Origin: JACMLD01 sp963705285
GTDB taxonomy: Bacteria; Bacteroidota; Bacteroidia; Chitinophagales; Chitinophagaceae
Reading direction: 5' to 3'
Assembly (NCBI GenBank): GCA_963705285.1
Contig: OY970066.1
Span: forward strand, 4,774,001 to 4,838,000
Length of the DNA: 64,000 nt
This document shows positions 17,669 to 27,900 of this stretch, piece by piece. The position numbers and the translations under genes were made by a program. The notes beneath the pieces were generated by a model. The model saw only the letters and a list, made by a program, of their open reading frames with translations. It did not search any database and was not told the DNA's origin. Position 1 is the first letter of the stretch. The number at the start of each line of letters is the position of its first letter.

Positions 17669-18160
17669 TCAGCGATCCTTTCCTTCCACCAACTGTTTTA
17701 CATTTCTTTCAAACTGTAATGGAGACATACCTACCTCGTAGAATTTGCGGTAGTTCTTTTTGTTATTCACCATCAGGGTCGATGGTATGGCGCCGCTCCA
17801 ACTGGGATCAATCTTTGGGCAGAAGACATCAGCATTGGTTTCGCTGAGCCATACAATAGGAACATCGTAATTTCTTTTACCGGCAAACGAAGCAATCCTG
17901 GCCGGATAATAAGATTTAATATCAAGGCTAACCAGCAGCAACTCAACATTGCCGGCATATTTTTCTTTGATGGTTGAAATAAAGTAAGGTATCTCTTCAT
18001 TGCATGATCCGCACCAGGTAGCCCAAAAGCTCACTATCAGCGGCTTCTCGCTTTTTGCAATATAACTGCCCAGGTCTTCAACGCCCATCTTTTTTACCTG
18101 CTGCGCCAAAAGAACCACCTGCACCAGTAAGAAAAGCATCAGCATATAACAACGCTTCAT
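17669..18160 (-). CDS. TlpA-like exported thioredoxin
   Basis: The product (163 residues) is a periplasmic thiol-disulfide reductase of TlpA type. A signal peptide covers residues 1-20 (CYMLMLFLLVQVVLLAQQ). The active site is SFWATWCGSCNEEIPYF, with WCGSC near residue 49. GAIPSTLMVNNKKNYRKFYE supplies the cis-Pro (IPST). It is translated from 9 bp after trmH on the same strand, so both are probably one transcript. Such proteins reduce apocytochrome or other exported thiols. The specific partner is unknown. Confidence 0.88.
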   Translation of the reverse strand: MKRCYMLMLFLLVQVVLLAQQVKKMGVEDLGSYIAKSEKPLIVSFWATWCGSCNEEIPYFISTIKEKYAGNVELLLVSLDIKSYYPARIASFAGKRNYDVPIVWLSETNADVFCPKIDPSWSGAIPSTLMVNNKKNYRKFYEVGMSPLQFERNVKQLVEGKDR

Positions 18161-18169
18161 ACCATCATT

Positions 18170-18760
18170 TTATACTTCATTAATAAAACCCCACTCTTGC
18201 AATAATACATTGTACCGCTCGCTGCCCAGTGCCTGCTGGTTGTAATGGCCCGCCAGGGTTTTCTGTCGCATGGCCTCGTACACAGTAACGGCACAGGCCA
18301 CAGAAATGTTCAATGATTTAATGATGCCCACCTGGGGAATGATAAAATTACCATCCGCCATGGCCCGTATTTCTTCGCTTACGCCTTCATGTTCATTACC
18401 AAACACCAGTGCAACAGAGCCGGTAAAATCTATATCATGCAAAGCTATTGCATCGCTGCTGAGGTGAGTGGTTAAAATAAGCTTATAATTACGGCGCAAA
18501 TGCACGAAACAGTCGGCTGCATCCGTAAACTGGTGAATGGTGAGCCATTTGGCCGCGCTGGAAGAACTTTTCTGCCCAAATTTTTTATGGCGGGCAATTT
18601 TGGTATTCAGCACATAAATGTCCTGGATGCCCACGGCATCACAGGTGCGCATCACGGCCGAAATATTATGCGGATCAAACACATTCTCCAGCACAACAGT
18701 TATGTTATTTTGCCGTTTATTGAGTACGGCGAGCAACCGCTCCTGTCTTTCTGGCGTCAT
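18170..18760 (-). CDS. trmH: TrmH-family (SpoU) tRNA/rRNA 2'-O-methyltransferase, probably TrmH
   Basis: This SAM-dependent enzyme of 196 residues 2'-O-methylates a ribose in structured RNA, most likely Gm18 in tRNA. The knotted SPOUT fold is marked by motif 1 (FDPHNISAVMRTCDAVGIQD), motif 2 (VALVFGNEHEGVSEE) and motif 3 (IPQVGIIKSLNISVACAVTV). The N-terminus (TPERQERLLAVLNKRQ) is the TrmH-type extension, and the size fits TrmH better than the larger RlmB. The tlpA-like gene follows 9 bp downstream. Confidence 0.85.
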   Translation of the reverse strand: MTPERQERLLAVLNKRQNNITVVLENVFDPHNISAVMRTCDAVGIQDIYVLNTKIARHKKFGQKSSSSAAKWLTIHQFTDAADCFVHLRRNYKLILTTHLSSDAIALHDIDFTGSVALVFGNEHEGVSEEIRAMADGNFIIPQVGIIKSLNISVACAVTVYEAMRQKTLAGHYNQQALGSERYNVLLQEWGFINEV

Positions 18761-18896
18761 ATTTGAAATCCGTGATTTTTAAAAAAAATATTGGCTAAAA
18801 CTATATAAAATTTGTGAAACCGGGCCCCCTGTATGACATACGCCCTTTTCGTTACTAATTTCTTAACCGCCGCCGGCAGGTAAAATCCAGCAAACT

Positions 18897-21596
18897 ATGA
18901 TTCGTAAGATCGCCAAAATAACGCTTATTGTACTGCTTGTCTTGATTGGGGTGGCATTTGCCGCGCCTTTTGTTTTTAAGGGCAAGATAACAGCCCTCGT
19001 TAAAAACGAAATCAACAATAACCTCAATGCAAAAGTAGATTTTGGCGACGTTGATATTTCTTTCTTCCGCCATTTTCCGAGAGTGGCACTGGCACTGGAT
19101 AATCTTCAGGTAACCGGGCTCAATGAATTTGCAGCCGATACGTTGTTTGCGGCAAAAAGAATTGATGCAGCCGTTAATGTAATGAGCATTGTACAGGGTG
19201 GCGAATACAAGATATATTCCATTACGGCCAATGAACCGCGCATACACGCCATTGTTACAAAAGAAGGAAAAGCCAATTGGGATATTGTTAAACCCGATAC
19301 AACAACGCTAACCACCACCGAAACGGCGACCCCTTTTAAGATGAACCTGCAATCATATCGCATCAACAATGCCTGGATTAAATATGATGATGCTGCGAGT
19401 AACATGAGCACCGAGATCAGTGGACTTAACCATGAAGGCAGCGGCGATTTTACAGCTGATCTTTTTACCCTAACTACTAAAACTACTGCCGACGCTGTGA
19501 GCTTCAGCTATGGCAATGTGCCCTATCTTTCTAAAACGAAAGCCAGCATTGATGCAGATATACAGGTAGACAATAAAACAAATAAATACACCTTCACAGC
19601 GGGCAAAGTAGCGCTCAACGAATTAAAGCTGAATACAGAAGGTTTTTTTCAATTGGTGAATGATAGCGTGTACAACATGGATATTAAATACGACGCGCCG
19701 TCTACCGACTTCAAAAATATTTTATCATTGATACCGGTTATTTACCAGAAAGATTTTGCTTCAGTAAAAACCAGCGGCAAAGCAATCTTCAACGGATTTG
19801 TAAAAGGCATGTACAGCAGCAGTCAGTTACCGGCGTATAAATTAAACCTGAATGTAAAAGATGGTTTTTTTCAGTATCCCGATCTTCCAAAACCCGTTAA
19901 GAACATCAACTTTGCAGTAACAGTAGATAATCCAGACGGTATAACAGACCACACCGTTGTAAATATTCCGCAGGCACATATTGAAATGGACAATGACCCA
20001 TTTGACTTTCGTTTGCTGGTTAAAACTCCGGTGAGCGATATGTTTGTAGATGCCGCTGCCAAAGGAAAATTGGATCTCTCCAAAGTGGCACAGCTGGTAA
20101 AACTGGAAGCCGGCACAAAACTTTCCGGGTTGCTCAATGCTGATGTAAATGTAAACGGGTACATGAGCGCCATTGAAAAAAAACAGTATGAAAAATTTAA
20201 TGCAGCTGGTACTGTTAACCTCAGCAACTTTTTTTATGCATCCAAAGATTATCCAGACGGTGTAAAGCTGAATACGTTATCAGCCAGCTTTAATCCACGC
20301 AACGTTACTTTGTCGGATTTGCAGGGGCAATACCTTAAAACAAATTTTACCGCAAATGGTACTATTGATAACCTGTTGCCATACGCATTACAGAACCAAT
20401 CGTTAACCGGCGTACTCAATGTAAAAGCCGATCAGGTAAACCTTGATACCTGGATGGGCACCAGCACAGATACTGCAACCAAAGGGACAGCTGCAGCCGC
20501 ACCATTTGCAGTGCCCGCCAATCTCAATTTTACAGTAAATGCCGGCGTGGATAAAGTACACTATGATAAGATAGACCTGCAGCAATTAAGCGGTTCATTG
20601 ATCTTACAAGATGAAACCGTTAAGATGGAAAATATTGCCGCCAACCTGTTGGATGGTAGCATGAAACTAAATGGATCCTACTCCACCAAAACAGATAAAA
20701 AGAAACCCGATATCAGCCTTAGTTATGATGTAAAGGGATTTGATGTAGAAAAAACATTTACTGCTTTTAACACCGTACAAAAATTGATGCCGATCGGAAA
20801 ATTTCTTTCGGGCAAACTCAGTTCACAGTTAACCTTCACCGGCAAACTGGGCGACAATATGATGCCCGATCTGGCTTCACTTACCGGTAACGGCAACCTC
20901 TTGCTGATTGAAGGCTTTCTCAAAAAATTTGCTCCCGTTGAAAAACTGGCAACGCTGCTGAATGTAAAAGAGCTGGAATCATTTTCGCTGAAAGACATCA
21001 AAAACTATATTGAGTTTGCCAATGGTAAAGTGATGGTAAAACCATTCAAACTAAAAGTAAAAGATATTGATATGGAAGTGGGTGGCATGCATGGTTTTGA
21101 TCAAAGCCTTGATTACTTAATCAATATGAAAGTACCGCGTGCCTTAATGGGCGATAAGGGAAATGCATACGTTAACAACCTGATTACGCAGGTGAATAAT
21201 AAAGGCGTTCCGCTTAAAGTGGGTGATGTAATTAACCTCAAAGTAAATATGGGCGGAACAATTACAAGCCCGGTTCTTAAAACAGACCTCAAACAATCCG
21301 CCAGTTCACTGGCAGAAGATTTAAAACAACAAGCAACTGATTTTGCAAAAGCAAAAATAGACAGTACAAAAAAAGCTGTTACCAGCGCGGTAAAAGATAC
21401 CATTGCTTCATTAAAGAAGCAGGCCGTACAAACCGCTGGTGACGAACTCAAAAAACAATTGTTTGGCAAAAGCGATACCACCGCTACTTCTACCGATGGC
21501 AAGAAAAACATTGGAGAGTCTGCCAAAGGTTTGCTGCAAAACCTCAGCCCATTCGGCAAAAAGAAAAAAGCCCAGGATACCACACAGCATCAGTAA
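18897..21596 (+). CDS. AsmA-like envelope protein
   Basis: The 899-residue protein has an N-terminal membrane anchor (AKITLIVLLVLIGVAFAAPF) followed by a long beta-rich body of the AsmA superfamily, in which repeating-beta-groove proteins are thought to carry lipids between membranes. The N-terminal AsmA region reads INNNLNAKVDFGDVDISFFR and FAADTLFAAKRIDAAVNVMS. The C-terminal AsmA_2 region has LTGNGNLLLIEGFLKKFAPV and MEVGGMHGFDQSLDYLINMK. The last 120 residues are Lys/Thr/Ser-rich and probably disordered. It is divergent from trmH and appears monocistronic. A role in lipid homeostasis is family-based inference. Confidence 0.82.
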   Translation: MIRKIAKITLIVLLVLIGVAFAAPFVFKGKITALVKNEINNNLNAKVDFGDVDISFFRHFPRVALALDNLQVTGLNEFAADTLFAAKRIDAAVNVMSIVQGGEYKIYSITANEPRIHAIVTKEGKANWDIVKPDTTTLTTTETATPFKMNLQSYRINNAWIKYDDAASNMSTEISGLNHEGSGDFTADLFTLTTKTTADAVSFSYGNVPYLSKTKASIDADIQVDNKTNKYTFTAGKVALNELKLNTEGFFQLVNDSVYNMDIKYDAPSTDFKNILSLIPVIYQKDFASVKTSGKAIFNGFVKGMYSSSQLPAYKLNLNVKDGFFQYPDLPKPVKNINFAVTVDNPDGITDHTVVNIPQAHIEMDNDPFDFRLLVKTPVSDMFVDAAAKGKLDLSKVAQLVKLEAGTKLSGLLNADVNVNGYMSAIEKKQYEKFNAAGTVNLSNFFYASKDYPDGVKLNTLSASFNPRNVTLSDLQGQYLKTNFTANGTIDNLLPYALQNQSLTGVLNVKADQVNLDTWMGTSTDTATKGTAAAAPFAVPANLNFTVNAGVDKVHYDKIDLQQLSGSLILQDETVKMENIAANLLDGSMKLNGSYSTKTDKKKPDISLSYDVKGFDVEKTFTAFNTVQKLMPIGKFLSGKLSSQLTFTGKLGDNMMPDLASLTGNGNLLLIEGFLKKFAPVEKLATLLNVKELESFSLKDIKNYIEFANGKVMVKPFKLKVKDIDMEVGGMHGFDQSLDYLINMKVPRALMGDKGNAYVNNLITQVNNKGVPLKVGDVINLKVNMGGTITSPVLKTDLKQSASSLAEDLKQQATDFAKAKIDSTKKAVTSAVKDTIASLKKQAVQTAGDELKKQLFGKSDTTATSTDGKKNIGESAKGLLQNLSPFGKKKKAQDTTQHQ

Positions 21597-21910
21597 CAAA
21601 TTTTCTATGTGCAATTAGTTCGCGTTTAGGTAACCATTGCCCTAAGCGTTCCCGGGTGAAAATTATTTTCACTTCTATAAAAATTTTAGTTGCATAGAGT
21701 TTCTAGTAAGTAAAAATGAAAAATACCCGGAACGTGGTATCATTTGTATTATATATTTGCCATATTTTTGTTTGATACACGTTTCCACTTACCCCTTATT
21801 GCAATATCCCATTCAAACGCCTCCAGCGACGCTGCCGCCTAACGCTATCACCAGTTCGGCATTTAAACCTATTGTTTAAATGAAGGGCGCATACGTAAAT
21901 GGGAAATACC
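21597..21910 (+). promoter_or_regulatory. Leader region of the giant T9SS gene with two -7-like boxes
   Basis: This 300-bp gap holds a perfect inverted repeat GTGAAAAT-T-ATTTTCAC at 21656-21672, probably ending the AsmA-like transcript. It also holds two exact TAnnTTTG boxes: TATATTTG at 21752-21759 and TATTTTTG at 21763-21770. A TTTG at 21743-21746 lies 16 bp before the second box, shorter than the usual 19-21. Either box would give an untranslated leader of about 130 bp for the gene starting at 21911. Confidence 0.45.
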
Positions 21911-24900
21911 ATGAAAAGAATTCTACTAAGCCTTATTCTGCTGTGTTCGTTTGCATTGGTTGAATCGCAAACCATTTTTAACCCGAATGACTCAGTTGTA
22001 ACTTATAATCCGGCTGCCCCCGCCGGCTCGCAAAGCAATCCCAACCAGGCATTTGGTTATAACATCATCAAATGGGTGCGCACCGTAAGAATGCCGTATA
22101 ACACCAGCCGTTACAAGTGTTATATGATAGGCAATATTCCATTCCGATTACGTTTTCCAGACTCTTACAATCCTGCTGCAAATGACGGCAAGAAATATCC
22201 CATCATGCTTTTCTTTCACGGTGGTGGTGAAGCAACAGCCAACACGCGCGACAATGAATTTCATTTGCTGAATGGCGGCTCAACATTTCCGGAGAAGATC
22301 TTCTATGGTACGCAGGATGCATTTATTCTTTTTCCGCAAAGCCGCAATGTGGGTTGGGACAATAGCTACTATACACCCATGAATATTGTGATTGATTCGC
22401 TCATCAAAAATTGTAAGGGCGATGAAGACCGGGTACTTTCTATGGGTTTGTCGATAGGTGGTTTTGCTGCCATGGATTATTCCATTCAATACCCCAAAAG
22501 AGCAGCGGTTATTATTCCCAACTCACCGGTGTTTCTGTCGGGTTATGCACCTTCTTTCGGCCCGGCTATCCAAATTCCTTTATGGATGGGTACCGGCGGG
22601 CTTGACACCAATCCCGACCCTGGCAGTGCAGAAGGTTTTGTGAATGGGTACCGGGCATTGGGCGGCGATTTGTATTGGAGTTATTATCCGCGCCAGGCGC
22701 ATGTGATGTGGGATTACCAATGGGCCGAGGAGCCCACTTACAGTAACCGCATGGCCACCTCGCACAAGGCCAACCCGATGGTATATTTCAACAACCGGTT
22801 TTTTTGTCCGGGCTCGCCCGTATCATCGAGGATGGCGCTTACACCCGGATTTTTTGCGTACCAGTGGAGTAAGAACGATGTTACTATTTCCGGCGCCACT
22901 TCCAATGAATACATAGCAACAGATTTTGGAACGTATAAAGCAAGATTTAAAAGAACATCCACTTCAGATTGGTCAGCATGGTCGCTGGAGCCTGCCGTAG
23001 TTGTGCCGATCTGTGCTCCGATGGTAGGTACTGGTACAGGACTGAACGGTAACTATTATAACAATACAACCCTTACTCCGCCGGTTGCATTGAACCGCTT
23101 GGATCCTGCCATGAACTTTGCGTTTGAAAATGGCTACATACCCGGGTTTGGCGTTAACACTACCAATTATTCCACCCGCTGGACCGGAAAGATCCAACCC
23201 CAGTTTACTGAAACCTATACCATTTATACCAAGAGCGATGACGGCATCCGGCTCTGGATCAACGGCACCCTTCTTATTGACAATTATGTTGATCATGGCG
23301 TTACTGAGAATACCGCCAATTTTGCATTTACTGCAGGCCAGAAATACGATATCAAAATTGAATACTATAACAGGAACGGCGCAGGTACCATGTTCCTTAA
23401 ATGGAGCAGCCCCAATACCGTAAAGCAAATGGTGCCCACCAAACAATTGTACCCTGAAGGTACTGGTGATCCCGCTCCACCTGTTTGCACTACCAACCTA
23501 TTACCAGCCAATAACGCTACGTTGCCTATCGCCAACAGCGCCACGCTAAGCTGGAACCCGCAGGCACTGGCCGGTTCATACGATGTGTATTTATGGACAG
23601 GCGCTACACCGCCGGCCACACCAACCGCCAATGTTTCAACCACCTCTTATACCGCCAACGGGTTAACGCCCGGTAATACCTACAAATGGTATATTGCACC
23701 GCGCAATGGCACAGGCGTTGCCACCGGTTGTGCAGCAGCCAATACAAGCACATTTACCATCAATCCGTTTCCCCCGGCTTGTGTAACCAATTTAACACCG
23801 GCCAATGGCAGTACAACGGCAAGTGCCACTGCTGCCAGCTTTACATGGGATGCAGCAGCCAATGCAACATCGTACGATATTTATATCTGGACCGGTGCCA
23901 CACCTCCGGCCACACCCACAGCCAATGTTACTACACCGCTGTACAATGTCAACAACCTTTTACCATCTACCGTTTACTTCTGGTATGTGGTTCCAAAGAA
24001 TATCAGCGGCCCGGCAACTGATTGTAACCTGTACAATAAAACAGCATTTACTACCGCAGCCGGTGCGCCCACCGTGCCCGTATGCGTAACCAATACCACA
24101 CCGGCAAATGGAACCACGATTGCCACACAAACCACGGCAAGCCTCGGCTGGAATACCGCAGCCACTGCCACTTCTTATGATGTATATGTGTGGACCGGGT
24201 TAACACCTCCTGCAACACCCACTGCCAATGTAGCCACTACTTCTTACAACGTCAGCGGATTGACGCCGTCAACGGTCTACAACTGGTATGTTGCACCACG
24301 TAATGCCAGCGGCCCTGCCACAGGATGTGATGTTACCAATAAAACTGTCTTTACAACCGCTTCGGTAGTAATACCGATACCTGGCTGTGCCAACAATACA
24401 TTACCGGCTAATGGCACCACTATTGGTACCCAAACCACTGCCGGCCTTACCTGGAGCACAGTAGCCAATGCCACGTCTTACGATGTATACTTATGGACAG
24501 GTGCGGTTGTACCAACAACGCCCGTTGCCAACGTAACAGCTACTAATTACAATGCTTCCGGTCTTGTTGCGGGTTCATTGTACAATTGGTTTATTGTTCC
24601 AAAAAATGCATCCGGTGCAGCAACAGGCTGTGACCTTTCTAATAAAACAACATTTACCACGGCATCATTACCCGTACCATCTTGTGTAACCAATACGGGT
24701 CCGTCTAATGGCGCTAACCAGGGCATCAACAGCAGTGTTACCCTTGGCTGGACAACCGCAGCCGGTGCCACTTCTTATGATGTGTACATTTGGTCTGGCG
24801 CAGTTGCACCATCAACACCAGTGGCCAATGTAAGTGCGCCGCCTTACCTGGCAACAGGTCTTGCACAGGGCACTACCTATAACTGGTACATTGTTCCAAG

Positions 24901-27900
24901 AAACGCCGGTGGACCTGCAGTGGGTTGCAGCGCAAATGCCACATCGTTTACCACCAACTTCCCGCTGCCGCTTTGTGTTACCAATACTTCGCCCGCAAAC
25001 GGTACAGTACTTGCCACGCAAACAACGGCGACGCTTACATGGCCAGCAGCCGCCAACGCAACTTCTTATGCGGTATACTTGTGGACAGGCCCCACCCCGC
25101 CCGCACTGGCTACTGCCACGGTAACAGCTACCAGCTACAACGCAATCAGCTTAACACCCGGCACGGTATACAACTGGTATATTATGCCCATCAATGGAAC
25201 CGGCGGCGCTACCGGTTGTGAAGCCGCCAACACTACCAGCTTTACTACTGCAAGTGTTGTTGCACCAGTGCCAAGCTGCGCTACCAATACAGCACCGTCA
25301 AATGGCACCACTATAGCAACCCAAACAAATGCAACACTTAGCTGGACCGCAGTACCTACAGCCACCTCATACGATGTATATGTTTATACCGGTGCCACGC
25401 CACCTGCATCACCAACTACAACGGTAAGCGTGCCAACAGCCAATGTAAGTGCATTGCTTGCTGCCACATCATACAACTGGTATGTGGTTCCCAAAAATGC
25501 AAGCGGGCCTGCAACAAGTTGTGATCTTACCAACAAATCCACCTTTACAACTGCTGCAGTTGCCATACCTGTTCCTGATTGCGCAGTCAATAATACACCG
25601 GCCAATGCATCCACCCTGCTAACACAAACCACCGCTGCTTTAACGTGGGGTTCAGTAGCAGGCGCAACTTCATACGATGTATATCTTTGGACTGGCGCAA
25701 CGCCTCCGGCAACACCCACCGCCAATGTAACCACCACCAGTTATAACGCTAGTGCGCTTACTGCATCCACTTTATACAACTGGTATATTGTTCCAAGAAA
25801 CGCAGGCGGGCCAGCCACAGGTTGTGATCTTACCAGCAAGTGGACCTTTACCACAGCGGCCATTCCTGTACCATTGTGCGTTGTTAATGCATCGCCGGCA
25901 AATGGTACAACACTGGCAACACAAACTACTGCTGCACTTACATGGGCTGCTGCAGCCAATGCCACATCTTACGATGTATACTTATGGACTGGTGCGGTTG
26001 TACCAACAACGCCCGTTGCCAACGTAACAGCTACTAATTACAATGCTTCCGGTCTTGTTGCGGGTTCATTGTACAATTGGTTTATTGTTCCAAAAAATGC
26101 ATCCGGTGCAGCAACAGGCTGTGATCTTTCTAATAAAACAACATTTACCACGGCATCATTGCCCGTACCATCTTGTGTAACCAATACGGGTCCGTCTAAT
26201 GGCGCTAACCAGGGCATCAACAGCAGTGTTACTCTTGGCTGGACAACCGCAGCAGGTGCCACTTCTTATGATGTATACATTTGGTCTGGCGCAGTTGCAC
26301 CATCAACACCAGTGGCCAATGTAAGTGCGCCGCCTTACCTGGCAACAGGTCTTGCACAGGGCACTACCTATAACTGGTACATTGTTCCAAGAAACGCCGG
26401 TGGACCTGCAGTGGGTTGCAGCGCAAATGCCACATCGTTTACCACCAACTTCCCGCTGCCGCTTTGTGTTACCAATACTTCGCCCGCAAACGGTGCAGTA
26501 CTTGCCACGCAAACAACGGCCAATCTTACATGGCCCGCAGCCGCCAACGCAACATCTTATGCGGTATACTTGTGGACAGGCCCCACCCCGCCCGCACTTG
26601 CAACGGCCACGGTAACAACTACCAGCTATAATGCAAGCAGCCTAACACCCGGCACCGTATACAACTGGTATATTATGCCCATCAATGGAACGGGTGGCGC
26701 TACCGGTTGTGAAGCCGCCAATACTACCAGCTTTACCACCGCAAGTGTTGTTATACCTGTACCTGGTTGTGCTACCAATACAGCACCGGCGAATGGAGCA
26801 ACCCTTGCAACGCAAACCGCCGCCAGCTTAACATGGAGCACTGTAGCCAATGCTACCTCGTATGATGTATACTTATGGACTGGTGCCACGCCGCCTGCCA
26901 CACCAACGGCCAATGTTGGCGCCACTAACTACAATGCTACCACGCTTCTTGCCGGTACACTGTATAACTGGTACATTGTTCCAAGAAATGCCAGTGGTGT
27001 TGCAACAGGTTGCGATCTTACTAATAAAACAACCTTTACCACTGCAGGTAATCCGGTTCCGCCCTGCGTTACCAATACATTGCCTGCCAACGGCGCAGTA
27101 CTGGCTACACAAACTACTGCCGCCCTTTCATGGACGGCTGCCGCTACAGCTACCTCGTATGATGTATATGTATGGACCGGTGCCACACCACCTGCAACAC
27201 CCACCGCAAATGCGGCCACTACTAACTATAACGCTACCACGCTAACAGCGGGCACTGTCTATAATTGGTACATTGCACCACGCAATGCCAGCGGTGCAGC
27301 CACCAGTTGCAGTGTTGCTAACAGAACAACATTTACAACCGCGGGTTCTACGCCAACACCGGGCCTTGGTACTGGCTTGCAGGGAGTTTACTACAACGGC
27401 ACCGCCTTTGCGGGTACGCCATTGCTCACCCGCGTTGATCCTACTATTAATTTTGATCTTACTTATTCATCTATACCGCAACGGCTTTCACCGGCACCCG
27501 GTATTGTACCGGAAGATAATTTCTCTGTCCGCTGGACAGGGCAGGTAAAACCGCTGTATTCTGAAACGTATACTTTTTATACCGTGAGCGATGATGGTAT
27601 CAGGCTGTTTGTAAATGGCGTACAGCTGGTTAACAATTTTGTAAACCAGGGTGCAACAGAAAGAAGCGGTACCATTGCATTGGTGGCCGGTCAGAAATAT
27701 GATATTGTTATAGAATATTATGAAGCTGCCGGTGAAGCGGTGACCAGGTTGTTATGGTCAAGTGCCAGTACGCCGAAAGCCATTGTGCCGCAAACGCAAT
27801 TGTTTCCGCCGGGTTTTGTAGACCCCACCATACCTGGTTGTGCTACCAACACTGCTCCTGCAAACGGCAGTACTATTGTTACAGCGGCCACGGCAACACT

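Noticed and set aside
17313..17847. Overlapping open frames across array A that encode repeated GTEGQT-type peptides
   Set aside because: They arise because 43-bp units shift frame regularly; they have no start context or homology and overlap the 3' end of the tlpA-like gene.
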